DNA of 64,000 nt, taken from Boesenbergia rotunda. Its lineage: Eukaryota; Streptophyta; Magnoliopsida; Zingiberales; Zingiberaceae. The DNA lies in assembly GCA_024364735.1 (NCBI GenBank), contig JAGFNQ010004003.1, positions 226,096 through 290,095 on the forward strand. The letters run 5' to 3'. Under the pieces are notes generated by a model. That model saw only the letters and a program-made list of their open reading frames with translations. It ran no database searches and had not been told where the DNA came from. A program made the translations under genes and the position numbers. Shown here one piece after another: positions 1 to 11,076 of this stretch; positions within the stretch are counted from its first letter, which is position 1; each line of letters opens with the position of its first letter.

Positions 1-1275
1 CGCTAGGAGAAAGGAAATCGAAAAGCATAGAGAGATCAGATTGGGAAGAACTTCAGGCGAAGGCAGTAGCAACAATCAGACTTTGTCTTACAGATGATGT
101 GATATATCATGTCATGGACGAAGAGTCGTCGGTGGCAGTTTGGCAAAAACTGGAAAGTTAGTACATGCCAAAGTCATTGACAAACAAGTTATATATTAAG
201 CATAAATTATTCAGGCGTAATAATGTTGTTGAATTCTCTACCTTCATCTCCTATGTACGAGAATTTGATTACCACTTTGATATTGGGAAATGAAACTCAT
301 AAATTGGAGGTGGTCACAAGGGTTTTCATAGAGGAAGAAAGTAAGTGACGAAATTTTTCAAGGAGGACTTATGGTGAATAGTAATCAAGAGCGTGGTAGA
401 AGTAAAACTCGATATGGATCAAGTAGCGACAACAAGACCCATTCTAAGTCAAGAAGGAAGAAAGTAATCACATGCTACAAGTGTGGAGGTAAAGGTCATA
501 TAAAGAGAGATTACCCAAGGTGGTTTGCCAAAGTCTACATAGTTAAAGAAAATTCAGGGAGCGGTGATGGAGATATGCCATCAGCTATGTTGAGTTCGAA
601 GAAGCTGACAGATGAATGAATCTTAGACTCTGCATGTTCATATCATATGACTCCAAACAAGGAGTGGTTTGCAATTACAAATCAATGATGGGGCTGTTGA
701 AGGTCAATAAGGGAGCTCTGACGATAATAAAAGGACAAAAGGTAGCATGGAATATCTACATGTTGATAGGGACTACAGTTGTAGGTGGAGTAGCCCCAGT
801 AAAGTCTGAATCAGAAAGTATAGTTTTGTGGCATATACGGTATGAGTGAACGTGGGATGTTAGAGCTTCATAAGAAAGATTTGTTGAAGGGCATCAAGAC
901 GTGCAAACTTGAATTCTATAAATTTTGTCATTAGGAAACAAAGCAAAGTACAATTCAAGACGGCAACACTCAAGACGGAGAAAATTCTGGACTATGTACA
1001 TACAAATCTTGAGGATCAACTAGTGTAGCATCACATGGAAGGTACTTATGTTTTGTGAGTTTTATTGATGATTACTTACGAAAGGTCTAAGCACACTTCA
1101 TGTGTCATAAGTCTGAAACTTTTGTGAAGTTTAAATTATTAAAAATTAAAGTGGTGAATATGACAGGAAGGAAAATTAAATGCCTTAGGTTAAACAATGG
1201 AACTGAGTACATGGATTCAAAGTTTCAAGAATTTTATGAGCATTATGGAATAATGAGACATTTCTGTGTGGATCA
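1..1275 (+). mobile_element. Degenerate Ty1/copia retrotransposon interior (gag to integrase)
   Basis: Broken plus-strand copia polyprotein. A gag-like start is followed at 371-619 by a basic segment with a zinc knuckle, CYKCGGKGHIKRDYP, in which the fourth ligand (normally Cys) is Asp. At about 825-930 a GAG-pre-integrase segment appears (LWHIRYE, stop, then ERGMLELHKKDLLKGIKTC). At 1100-1270 there is part of the integrase core, with KIKCLRLNNGTEYMDSKFQEF containing the NGTEY acidic motif. Several stops and frame changes make it non-functional. Similarity stops near 1275, where the LTR of another element begins, so the copy was cut by a nested insertion. The left end lies outside the window. 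Family assignment rests on motif order and is inference from known copia proteins. Confidence 0.8.
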
Positions 1276-2219
1276 AATGACCCAGCTAGAGGAGGTGAAT
1301 AACTTGTCACCTAATTTCTTCCTACAAAGTTAGTTGTGTTAGTGGAAATGAATCTTGAACAATAAAAATAATGCTAACACTTATCCCTTACATGGTTCCG
1401 AAATTGCTTACTCCTGCTCCATGGCGTGCCATTGAGGTGGACGAACCTTTAATCCTTCGGTGGATTAGTCCCCGGCAATCTCCGGCTAAAGCTCACTCCT
1501 TCTCGATGGAGTGCAACCTCTCACAATGGTCTTTTTCCCTTTACAAGAATGAGAGTTAAGGTTAGGAGGATGAGGTTTGCCTTTGAAAGCTTTAAGCACT
1601 TGATCAAGAAGGTTTTTCACAGAATCTCTAGCCCTTCTTAAGCCTCAAAGCTTCCCTTTAAATAGAGAAGAGAACTGTTAACAAAATAGCTCAGCCCCGA
1701 CACCAATCCATTGTTGCCAGCCCTAGTCGACTGATGCTCAACCAACGGCTAGATTTCGAACAAACCAATTGATTGTCATCCAGACCAGTCGACTACTCTT
1801 GCTGTTCGAAACTCACAGAGAAATTAGTCGACTGGTGTCCCTACCAATCGACTGCTCTTATTACACATCATACTCATCTTCTCTGGAGTCGCCTTTTGAA
1901 GTTTTTTTCCTTAGGCTCTTGTCCCTCGGCTGCATCTAAACCCTCGGCTCGTCCCGATGTCATCCTTCATATATATCTTGAAGTCTGCTTCTCTCGGCTC
2001 CACTCCGTTGCTCCTCGTCCGACGGTCGCTCGGATGCATCATCCTTCACTAACTCAAGGACCCGAGTACTAAGATAAGATCTCTCACATGTGTATTTCTC
2101 AAGTCCTACATGACTCAAACACACATCAAACCAATGAAAACCTAATTTAATCATATTAACACACACATCATAACCTATGATCATACCGATCAAACTTGGA
2201 TTGATTGTACCAATAATAT
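1276..2219 (-). repeat. 3' LTR of the nested copia element
   Basis: Aligns along its length with 4941-5857, for example the shared stretch ending CAATAAAAA.AATGCTAACAC near 1371 and 5062. On the minus strand it starts near 2219 with ATATTATTGGTACAATC, a decayed form of the TGTTGGTGCAATC start seen at 58451. A TATA-like ctatttaaag lies on the minus strand at 1656-1665, and CAGTCGACTG-type palindromes lie just upstream of it at about 1700-1850. The inner junction near 1275 is approximate. Confidence 0.75.
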
Positions 2220-2230
2220 CCCCCTTTTTG
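2220..2230 (-). other. Polypurine tract of the nested copia element
   Basis: The plus strand reads cccccttttt followed by g, which on the minus strand is a run of A then G directly before the 3' LTR start. This is the position and composition expected for the plus-strand primer of an LTR retrotransposon. Confidence 0.6.
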
Positions 2231-3318
2231 ACATATGACAATATGTTTAAGTTAGATATAAATAACAATTTGAAAATTAACAGAATAATATAACATGAAG
2301 CATAAAAACATCTAAGCTCTCCCTTAATTTATGTTGTATCACATAATTTTCAAATTTAGCACAAAAATAAGTTAAACTAATGTTCTAACTTAAATCTACC
2401 ATTTTTCCCCTTTGACACCATTAAAAAAAAATTGTACCAATCAATTCTAACCTATAGCATCAAGGTAAAACAACGTGAGTTTTAATTCTGAAAACCAAGC
2501 AAAAATCAGAAAATTAAGGTATCAGTCGACTAAAACAGCTATCAATCGACTAACCTCATCGAGACAACCCCACAAAGTTACCAGTCGATTGGTTCTCTGA
2601 TGCAGTCGACTGACACATGTCTGATCCGAATTTCAGCTTTCCAAGCTAAAATTCAGAAATACATTTAAAATTTTAGAAAATTTTAAAAATTATGAAATTT
2701 TACAAACATATTTCTTGAACTATTCTTCAATAAGAAAAAATATATTTTCAAGAAAAATAAAAATATTTTTAATTTTTGACCAAATCTCAAAAACTTGAAA
2801 AATATTCAATTTTATATCAAGTTTAAGCCCTAGTTTTGAACCTATATATTTTTTTAAATCTATAGCCCAGCAAATAAAACATAGAATTATTTTCAAAATA
2901 TTTAAAATGTCCAACTATAATTTATGGGCAAGATGTCTATTAATTAAACATTTACTTTTTTCATAGTTGGTCTATTATTACTAATATGATACATCTAATA
3001 ACTTATCAAAATGTCATAAACGCACAAGTGAATTATTTGTATCATCTTAACATCTCATATGCATAAATAAACACATAAATCAAGTTATTATGAGATGAAA
3101 TAAAGATAATTTCTACTTAGCCCATTTGATCATGAATGTTATTTGGCTAAGTGCTCCCCTTAAGGTCTCAAGTCAACCATATTTCAGAAGGATTGAAATT
3201 TAATTTACATGGTTGACTCATCCCTAAATCCTCTAACCCTTGAGGATTGACTTTGGCACCCAATAGAAATTTTTGCTAATTATATTGACCAAATATTCCT
3301 TAGGGATTCATTTTCTAT
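2231..3318. other. AT-rich non-coding interior of the nested copia element
   Basis: No coding segment is recognisable here. The stretch is AT-rich and contains isolated copies of the AGTCGACT motif around 2523-2611. It occupies the place where pol genes would be expected, so the element appears to have lost them or never carried them. Confidence 0.5.
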
Positions 3319-4880
3319 CTATAGTCTTGGTTTTTTTTTACCGCTAGCAAGCAAGCAATGATAGTCTTTTTCATTGTTTAGTCGACCATATCCTAGCTCC
3401 GTTTTCTTGGAGCTTGCTCTTTGGCTCCTAATGATCATGCCTACAGTGTTAGAGCCAATCTTAAACTTTCTAAGGGTTTTTGTAAGATTATCCACCTTTT
3501 CTTTTAATTTCCTATTTTCTTCTTCTAAACATGCATCATTTAGGCTAGAGGTAGAGGAAACATGCATATCCTTAGGAGTCATAGATTCTAATTTTTCTCT
3601 AAGCATGCAAATATTATTTTTTAAGCATTTGATTTCTTTTTAGCCTTAAACAAATTATCATTTGTGCTAGAAATAATTTTAACTAAAGTGGTAGTGGGTA
3701 GATTGTATACCTTACTTACCGAGATGTCTGAGTTTGATGTTTGACCTCCCTCTTCACTTGAGCTCCCTTCAACTTTACTTGAGATCTTTACTTCTTCAAT
3801 TTTAGATGACGTGGAAGCTATGTCTTCAATTCTCGTTAAGGCGAAATGGGATAAATGATTTTCTTCTTCTTCCGATGATAATGAGTCATCCCATGTTGCT
3901 TGCAAGTTTTGGATTTTCTTATCCTTTTTCTTTTGATTTCTTCTTTTCTTCCTTCTTCTTTTCTTCCTTTTTCTTCAAGAGAGGACATTCATCCCTCATA
4001 TGCCTTCTCCTTAACAATTATAGCAAATAATCTTTCTTGGTCGACTTTTGCTTCTTGAGCTTATCCTACCTGAGATTTGTTAGATAACAAATGTTTAAAA
4101 GCCCTTTTCATTTTTCTTACCATATACGCCTCTTCATCACTATCCATTAAGACAATTGATTCTTCCGAATCGGAGAATGAAGCCTTCTTTTTCTTGCTCT
4201 TTCCCTTGTTTGCCACAAGGGCTACTCCTCTTGGTCTATAGGGTTCTCCATCTAATCCTCCAATCTGAGTTTTTCATGGAGCTCCATGGTTGAGAAGAAT
4301 TCATCTAGGGAGCTTTTCTCTATATCCATTGAAATATAGTATGAGTCCACCATTGAACTTCATGTTGTGGTTCTTGGAAAGGCATTGATGGCTTTTAGCA
4401 AGATATCTTGGTTGGAGAGTTGCTCACCTATAGTTGTTAGTCCATTTAAAATTTCATAAATTCTAGAATGTAAGCTAGATATCTTTTTCCTTTGTCAAGC
4501 TTGATGTTGTTGAGTTGAGATCGGATAAGATCTCTCTTTGCTAATTTTGCTTCCGATGTGCCTTCATGAAGTTCTACTAGCTTCTCCCATAAATCCTTGA
4601 CACTTATGTAACTTCCAATCCGAGTTATTTTTTGTTGGCGAAGAACATTTAGAAAATGATGCAAGACTTTTGAATTTGTTAAATAATCATCCTTTTACTT
4701 CTTGCTCCACCTTATCTTTTCAAGTGACTTATTTTCTTGATCCCTAGGCACTTCAAAATTATTTTCCATAATTAACATGATATCAAAATCAGTATCGAAG
4801 AATACCTCCATCCTTTTCTTCCATCAAGAGAATTCTTCTTCGAATTTGGATGGTTGGATGTGTGAGCCTATCATTTTAAT
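3319..4880 (-). pseudogene. Decayed copia gag polyprotein
   Basis: Read right to left. At 4664-4446 there is a UBN2-type gag segment (SYISVKDLWEKLVELHEG, then KRDLIRSQLNNIKL). Near 4030-3965 a zinc knuckle is recognisable as CYNC, then stop, then HMRDEC after a one-base shift. At 3905-3621 comes an acidic linker with EEEENHLSHFALTRIED, and at 3606-3319 a coiled-coil segment (EEENRKLKEKVDNLTKTLRK). Stops and frameshifts separate these blocks. The domain order is that of plant copia gag proteins. No function remains. Confidence 0.75.
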
Positions 4881-4925
4881 GAAGTTTGCATTTTTAGGCG
4901 GTTAGTCCGTTGAAGGGCGACTTTG

Positions 4926-4938
4926 CACTCTGATACCA
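4926..4938 (-). other. Primer binding site (tRNA-Met type)
   Basis: On the minus strand this reads TGGTATCAGAGTG, matching the TGGTATCAGAGC site used by many plant copia elements. It lies immediately inside the LTR ending near 4941 and fixes the element's orientation. Confidence 0.8.
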
Positions 4939-4940
4939 AT

Positions 4941-5857
4941 TGTGCAGATCGAAAGACCCGATTAGGGGGGGATGGGGAGGGGGGGTTGAATAGGTTGTCA
5001 CCCAATTTCTTCCTACAAAGTTGGTTGTGCTAGCGGAAATGAAACTTGAACAATAAAAACAATGCTAACACTTATCCTTTACGTGGTTCGAAGATTGTTT
5101 TCTCCTACTTCACGGTGTGTCTTTGAGGTGGACGAATTCTTAATCCTTCGGTTGATTAGTCTCCGGCAATCTCTGGCTAGACCTCACTCCTTCTCGGTGG
5201 AGTACAACCTCTCACAATGGTCTCTTCCCCTTTACAAGAATGAGAGTTAAGGTTAGGAGGAAGATATTTGCCTTTGGAAGCTTTAAGCACTTGATCAAGA
5301 AGGTTTTTCATAGAATCTCTAACCCTTCTCAAGCCTTAAAGCTTCCCTTTAAATAGAAGAGAGGGTTGTTAACAAAATAGCTTAGCCCCAATATCAGTCA
5401 ACTGCTGCCAACCCCAATCAACTAGTACTCAGCCAATGGCTAGCTAAATAGCAAGATTTTGAACAGACTAGTCGACTACCATCTAGACTAGTCGACTGCT
5501 CTTGCTGTTCGAAACTCACAAAGAAATCAGTCAACTAGTGTCCCTACCAGTCGACTGCTCTTATTATACACTCATACTCATCCTCTCCGGAGTCGCCCTT
5601 TGAAGCTTTTTTCCCTTTGAAGCTTTTTTCCATTTGACTCTCGTCCCTCGGATGCATCGAAGCCCTTGACTCGTCCCAATGTCATCCTTCACGTATGCCT
5701 TGAAGTTTGCTTCCCTCGTCTCCACTCCGTTGCTCCTCGTCTGACAATCCTTTGGATGCACCATCCTTCCCGACTCAAGGACTCGAACACCAGGATGAAA
5801 TCTCCCACATATGTGTTCCACCAAGTCCTGCATGACTCAAATACACATCAAACCAAT
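4941..5857 (-). repeat. 5' LTR of the nested copia element (outer end truncated)
   Basis: Direct repeat of 1276-2219. A TATA-like ctatttaaag lies on the minus strand at 5347-5356, with palindromic AGTCGACT motifs upstream at about 5460-5560. Similarity ends at 5857, about 80 bp short of the other LTR's outer end. Confidence 0.75.
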
Positions 5858-7480
5858 ATTCTAGTAGTGCGGGGCTGCCTAAGCCCAAATATTTAGTAAG
5901 GCAGACTTGACACCATTTAGGCGGGCATGTGCGCATAACATGCAAGAGACCAATCAATAGTAGGGGTTGTCCAAGCCTAAGTATGCAGGAAGCAGACTTG
6001 GCAACATTCAAGCGGGTATGTGCTCAAGACATGCCAAATAGCGGATCGACAACAAGGGTTGTCCAAGCCCAAGTATGCAGGAGGTAAACTTGGCAATCAT
6101 CCATGGCATGCCAAGCACCAAAGCAAGAACACGGGGCTTCTTAAGCCCAAGTCAAGCAAGGGGAAGTCTTGGCAACCATCCAAGTGAGCATGTGCACAAG
6201 ACATGACAAGCAGTGGAGGATGTGACAGTGCGAGGGTGCTGTCCAAGAGCACTAGATTCAGAGGTCATGCGAGCAGGACAGGTCTGCACAACATGTCAAG
6301 CAGCAAAGGTGGGGCAGTGTGTAGAGCCGTCTAACCTCAAGTCATGTAGGGGCAAAGACTTGGAATGTGACGAACAAAGTGCAAGGATTAGACGTACTGG
6401 ATCTGAGCATTAGCCAAGTAATGCTTGCAGGAAAAGTGAGTCGTTGTATTCGGCGGGTGTATGCAACCATGGATGAAGCAGCAGGGGTTGTTTGCCTAAG
6501 TTCGTGGTGCGGGACTTGAGCTATGCACAAGGCGTGCATACAAGACTTTGGCGCAGGTCCAAAGCAATGAAGCAGTAGGGGCTATTAAGCCTAAGTTAAT
6601 TGCGCAGGACTTGGGCCATGCACAAGGAGTGCGTACAAGACTTTAGTGTTGGGCCAAAGCAGCGAAGTCATAGGCATGCATGCGGTCTTTGGTGCAGTGC
6701 CAAAAAAGCGGAGCCATGGACCAAACACCTGGCGTGCTGATAGACTTTGTGTGATGTCAAAGCAGCGGACCGTGGTCAAGCACAAGGAATGTGGACTGAC
6801 ACTTGGCGTGGGACCAATGCAACATAGCCATGGGGCAAAGCACAAGAGGTGAAGATTGCTATTTGCGCGGGATCAAAGCAGCAAATTCATGAGCCAAACG
6901 GACGTACATTTGACGCGGTGCCAAATCAATGAGAAGCCATTGGATCATGAAGTGTTGGCTGATACTTGTCATGGAGTCAATTCAGTCAAGTCATGTGGAC
7001 AAAGCGGTTTTGGAAGTTTGAGTAGTTTTGTACACATGACATGGTAGTTGGTGTAACTATCGTAACCTCAATTGTAATCGCCTGCCTATGTGCTATAAAT
7101 AGGCAGAATTGTCATTTGGATGAAGTAACCAAGGTTTGCCAAGAAAAGACAGCCAAGGGGCTCCCAAGAGTGGCAGGCAAGGGTGACAGCCAAGTGAGGA
7201 CAAGGAGGCTTTGACAAGGAGAAATTGTGCAGAAATTATGAGCAAAGTGTGCATGATTTGTATGGGCAGATCATGAGTGTTTTGTAAGTATTTCTATAAG
7301 TGTTCTTCTTATATTCTTTTTATTATCGGATTAATAAAAGGTTGGGAATTTCTCTCGCAATCGTTGGTGTGTTGCTTGCAGATAACATTTATGTGGGAAT
7401 CTTGCAAATTGCATTGGACAATTCTTTGTACCTTGATGGTGCATTCGTTCGAAGGTTGAGTCAAGTGTGGAACTTGATTA
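5858..7480 (+). mobile_element. LTR-like block with tandem repeats upstream of a TATA box
   Basis: The left part (about 5870-6200) holds diverged tandem units of roughly 100-120 bp. Each contains phrases such as GGGGTTGTCCAAGCC, AAGTATGCAGGA, ACTTGGCAA and GTGC.CAAGACATG. A second, shorter unit type built on CAAAGCAGCGAA continues to about 6900. A clear TATA box follows at 7093-7102, and the tract after it (7100-7480) resembles the R/U5 part of an LTR. No coding interior or second LTR is present, so this may be a solo or truncated LTR. Its boundaries are approximate and it is not recognised as a named family. Confidence 0.45.
7093..7102 (+). promoter_or_regulatory. TATA box of the LTR-like block
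   Basis: CTATAAATAG lies in a GC-richer context, downstream of a tandem-repeat region and upstream of sequence with no long reading frame. This is the normal arrangement of U3 and R in a plant LTR. Confidence 0.5.
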
Positions 7481-7568
7481 CCATGTAGAAAAAATTTTGA
7501 AGGCAGAAATTTACCTCTGTGATAGTTGGCTACATTGTGCTGATAAAATTTAAATCTTTTTTTCACAG

Positions 7569-8029
7569 CCAAAGAACTTTCAGATAAAGTTGAACAACTC
7601 CAGAATCTTGTACTAAAGAGAAGTGATACAAGTGATACCCTATGGATCACTTCTCCTAATACCAATACTAGAATTAGGTCTCGATAACTAAAAGCCCACA
7701 AGGACAGAGATTACCAGAGTCATATTAGAAAATCGTAACTCAAAATAAAGTTGGTACAGATATGGTAAGAAAATGTTACTCCTCTCAAGTAAGTTATTTT
7801 GAACTTATATATCTAATTATCCAGCTTACATGATTAACTTCAAATCAAATTTCTACCTCTCTCAAATAGCAAGAGAACCGCAGAAGAAACTTTGTCAGTT
7901 CAGGTATAATGGGTATAATATCACTTGGTTTTGCACTGTTTATATTTTTGTGTGTTTGATGCATCTATTTCATTGTTTTAGATAATGGATCAGAGGCTTG
8001 CAGCAATTTTGTTTCCAAACCCTCATGCA
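7569..8029 (+). pseudogene. Exon-like pieces of an unrecognised gene
   Basis: After a pyrimidine-rich acceptor (ttttttcacag) at 7568, an open segment to 7687 encodes KELSDKVEQLQNLVLKR, then a serine/threonine-rich tail and a stop. It looks like a short heptad helix. Near 7869 another acceptor-like site precedes a short open segment (QENRRRNFVSS) ending in CAG|gtataa. An acceptor near 7981 then continues in frame as DNGSEACSNFVSKPSC into an AAT microsatellite. I do not recognise the protein. The pieces may be remnants of a gene interrupted by the repeat block on the left and the SINE-like insertion on the right. Confidence 0.25.
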
Positions 8030-8290
8030 AAAATAATAATAATAATAATAATAAGATTGGGTAACGTTGAATCTCGGACGATCGATCCGGTTCTATGCAA
8101 GTTTTCTATCCACCATCAGGAAAAATCGGGAAACGCTCACGGCGAACGATTTGGAAGTCTAACGCCTCAAGATTCGCGTCTCATTTAGAAAAAAAATTTA
8201 TATAAAAATATCATAGTCGAAGATCGACCTACGAATATCTAAAATAATAATTAATCATTCCTAAGCTTCTAAACTCTCAACTCTCATGAG
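8030..8290 (-). repeat. SINE-like dispersed repeat, copy 1, with (ATT)n tail
   Basis: On the minus strand the copy runs from about 8290 to an ATT-repeat tail at 8053-8030. It shares a core with 18118-18330, 39630-39885 and 48510-48750. Shared phrases are a TCGATC box, AAATTT..TCCAAATGAGACGC, GCGAGCACTTCTCGATTTACCCTGATG, and an end close to CAGTCGTCCGAGGTT. The simple-sequence tail at one end and the tRNA B-box-like GGTCGATC near the other are typical of a SINE. Confidence 0.65.
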
Positions 8291-8559
8291 GTTCTTAGTT
8301 GGCATGGATTTTTATGTTGATAATTAAATCGAAAGCCTCGGTATTTTGGTCGTCCACAAAACAAGTGGTAATAATAATATATCCTTTTTCTTAAATGTAG
8401 AATTTCACATGGTCGGGCAAAGTGAAATTCTTTCTAAAATGCAAATAGATTTTTTTGTGTGTGTGCTTTGGCCGTTGCAACAGTCACTCAGTCAGTGTGA
8501 GAGGCACTCGTTCTGGATGAACGGGTGAGGTTTTCCTCAGCGGCTTAGCGGTTAGCGCC

Positions 8560-10458
8560 ATGCCGCTCTTCCTATCGTGCTCCCAGTCGGCGCCCGACGC
8601 CGCCGCCGCACTCGACTTCCTCCCTCGATGCCGCACGCCTCGCGACGCCCGCCAGCTCCACGCCCGCCTCGTCACCTCCGGCCTCCTCCTCCGTCGCCCC
8701 GCGCCACTCCTCCGCCGGCTCTTCTACTCCCCTCACCCTCCCCTGCGCCACCTCGCCCGCCGGCTCTTCTTCTCCCTCCCCTTCTCCGACCACCGCCGCT
8801 TCCTCTGGAACGCCCTCATCGGCTCCTCCTCCCGCGGCGGCCATCCCCGCCAAGCCCTCCTCGCCTTCGCACTCATGCTCTTCGACGGCGTCGCCGCCGA
8901 CGAGTTCGCCCTCTCGCTCGTCCTCACCGCCTGTTCCCGGATCTCGCGCCTTCTAGAAGGCTCTCAGATCCATGGCCTTCTGCTAAAGAGCGGCCTCGCC
9001 TCCAACCCTTACCTCCAGAACGGCTTGATTGCGTTCTATTCCAAGTGCGGGCTGCCCCACATTGCCCGAAAGGTGTTCGACAGAGTGCTCGAGAGGGACG
9101 CAGTCGCTTGGAACTCGATGATCGATGGGTACGTCAAGGATGCAAAGTTGTTCGTTGCGGAGGAGCTGTTCGACGAAATGGACACTGGAAGGAAGAATGT
9201 TGTAACCTGGAACACCATGCTCAGTGGATACACTGTGTCTGTCCGGAACATTGACGCTGCTCGCCAACTGTTCGACTCAATGCCTGACAGAGATATGGTT
9301 TCCTGGAACTTGATGATCGATGGGTATGTGAAGTGCGGTAGGTTTGTAGATGCAGAGGACATGTTTGAGCAAATGCCTGAAAGGGATGTCATATCTTGCA
9401 CCACCATTATTACCGGCTACATGGAACTCGGAAGAATTGACTCGGCCAAGAAGCTCTTTGAGGCGACGGCTGAGAAAGACTTGATCACATGGAACACCAT
9501 GATGGATGGCTATGTCAAGAATGGGCTCTCCAGGGAAGCTTTGAATCTCTTTGCAAAAATGCAAAACAAAGGCAATGCTGATCCAGACAATACCACTCTA
9601 GCGACTGTTCTCACGGCGCTCACTGAACTAGGACGCATCAATGATGGAATATCCATTCATGAGTACATTAAGAGGAGCAACTTGTCGACGGATGGTAACC
9701 TAGGGGTTGCTCTGATCGATATGTACTCTAAATGTGGTCGACTAGATGAAGCACTGAAGGTGTTTGACATTTCAGCAAACAGTGTGGACCATTGGAATGC
9801 AATGATCAATGGTCTTGCTTATCATGGGCACGGCAATTTAGCTCTCGAACTCTTTCAGGAGATGGAGAGACGATTGCTGAAGCCTGATGATATAACATTC
9901 ATTGCAGTTTTGAGTGCGTGTAGTCATGCGGGGATGGTGGACGAAGGGCTAATGTGTTTCGAGAGGATGCAAAGAGAGCATGGCTTGGAGCCAAAAGTCC
10001 AGCATTATGGATGCATGGTGGACATCCTCAGCCGAGCAGGGAAATTGGAGGCGGCTTTGGGTTTGATTCGAAGCATGCCGATGGAGCCAAATGATGTGGT
10101 GTGGAGGTCATTGCTCAGTGCTTGTAGGAACCACCAGGACCTTGACATGGGCCAAAAGCTGGTGCAATGTTTAAACGAAGAGAGGATTTGGAACTCGAGT
10201 ACATACGTGCTCCTGTCGAATCTCTACGCTGGTGTAGGATTGTGGGGTGAAAAATGGAAGTTGAGGATGTTGATGAGGAAGAAAAGTATGAGAAAGCTTC
10301 CCGGATGCAGTTGGATTGAAGTAGATGGTAATGTTTATGAGTTTGTTGTGGGAGATCAATTGCAAACTCAAACTCAAGAGGTTAATTCTTCATTGGATGT
10401 CTGTTGCATACCCAAGTTGTACTGTTCAACAGCTTCCATAGATTGTGCATGTTTATGA
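8560..10458 (+). CDS. E/E+-class pentatricopeptide repeat protein, CRR4-like
   Basis: A single 632-residue open frame without introns, as is usual for plant PPR genes. An Arg/Pro/Ala-rich N-terminus (about 1-75) could be an organelle transit peptide. PLS-type repeats run from about residue 80 to 505; examples are AVAWNSMIDGYVK, DMVSWNLMIDGYVK and DLITWNTMMDGYVKNG. The E motif starts near 508 (MEPNDVVWRSLLSACRNH) and E+ near 581 (PGCSWIEVDGNVYEF). There is no DYW deaminase domain. Repeat order and wording resemble Arabidopsis At2g45350 (CRR4, 613 aa), a chloroplast factor needed for RNA editing that creates the ndhD start codon. Orthology is inference. The last 35 residues after E+ look unrelated to that protein. 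The GC content is very high at the 5' end and falls along the gene. The ATG at 8560 is the first in frame and gives the usual length. Confidence 0.85.
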   Translation: MPLFLSCSQSAPDAAAALDFLPRCRTPRDARQLHARLVTSGLLLRRPAPLLRRLFYSPHPPLRHLARRLFFSLPFSDHRRFLWNALIGSSSRGGHPRQALLAFALMLFDGVAADEFALSLVLTACSRISRLLEGSQIHGLLLKSGLASNPYLQNGLIAFYSKCGLPHIARKVFDRVLERDAVAWNSMIDGYVKDAKLFVAEELFDEMDTGRKNVVTWNTMLSGYTVSVRNIDAARQLFDSMPDRDMVSWNLMIDGYVKCGRFVDAEDMFEQMPERDVISCTTIITGYMELGRIDSAKKLFEATAEKDLITWNTMMDGYVKNGLSREALNLFAKMQNKGNADPDNTTLATVLTALTELGRINDGISIHEYIKRSNLSTDGNLGVALIDMYSKCGRLDEALKVFDISANSVDHWNAMINGLAYHGHGNLALELFQEMERRLLKPDDITFIAVLSACSHAGMVDEGLMCFERMQREHGLEPKVQHYGCMVDILSRAGKLEAALGLIRSMPMEPNDVVWRSLLSACRNHQDLDMGQKLVQCLNEERIWNSSTYVLLSNLYAGVGLWGEKWKLRMLMRKKSMRKLPGCSWIEVDGNVYEFVVGDQLQTQTQEVNSSLDVCCIPKLYCSTASIDCACL

Positions 10459-11076
10459 TACTTATCTTGCTCTTTTTTTTTCAACATTTATATGATTTTT
10501 TAGACACAGGATTTGTCGCTTTAGTATTGCTTTGATTACTAGATAAAATCATCAATTGTCAGTTTAAATTTATATAAACCGTTAAAATCAAACAAAACTA
10601 TTTAAATTTTGAAATATATATGTATATATATAAAACAGCATGTCAACTGATGATTTTTTTTATTTCCTAATTTAAATAAATTTTGTTATTAGTTATAAAT
10701 TAATTATTAATGACATTGGTATTTAATTAATTCTTTTGAACTGAATTAAGTTAAAAAAATTTAATTTGATTTCAAGCCAAGATAAAATAATTTACTTTTT
10801 TATAAAAAAATGAAATATATCACTTTGAAATATATTATAATTTGAGAAAAAAAGCATTTTTTACTAGGGATAAAAGAGGACGCGTGTTAAAAAAATATAC
10901 AAAAATTCGATTTGCAAGATTTCGAAGCTTTCACAGTTCATCATTCATTTATCATCAATGTTTTGTTATTTACATCAAAGAAATATATGCAATTGTAGTA
11001 GACACATACCAGACTTGTCATTATCTATATATGTTAAAGAGTGGTCCGGGCTGAGCATCACGCATATGATGGCCTA
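10459..11076. other. AT-rich spacer between convergent genes
   Basis: Non-coding AT-rich sequence with poly(T)/poly(A) runs and a TATATATG tract near 10616. It must hold the 3' untranslated regions of the PPR gene (plus) and the AAA ATPase gene (minus). I see no further gene. Confidence 0.5.

Larger units (their letters stand above)
1276..5857 (-). mobile_element. Nested minus-strand copia-type LTR element carrying gag only
   Basis: Two long direct repeats (about 1276-2219 and 4941-5857) flank an interior that codes on the minus strand for a decayed copia gag. The interior shows a tRNA-Met-type primer binding site next to the right-hand LTR and a purine tract next to the left-hand LTR, so the element reads right to left. 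I found no protease, integrase or reverse transcriptase, so it is either internally deleted or a gag-only derivative. It sits inside the older copia copy at 1-1275. The right-hand (5') LTR lacks roughly 80 bp of its outer end, where unrelated repeat sequence begins at 5858. Related LTR sequence recurs at 58451. Confidence 0.8.

Noticed and set aside
3374..4030. Plus-strand frames of 74-89 residues opposite the copia gag
   Set aside because: Phe/Ser-rich shadows of Lys/Glu-rich coding on the minus strand.
7309..7701. 130-residue minus-strand frame
   Set aside because: It crosses the edge of the LTR-like block and an exon-like piece on the other strand, with no recognisable motif.
8577..9254. 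Open frames of 93-225 residues in other frames over the PPR gene's 5' half
   Set aside because: They are Pro/Arg- or Gly/Ala-rich by-products of very high GC and few stop codons. The PPR frame has clear repeats across the same bases.
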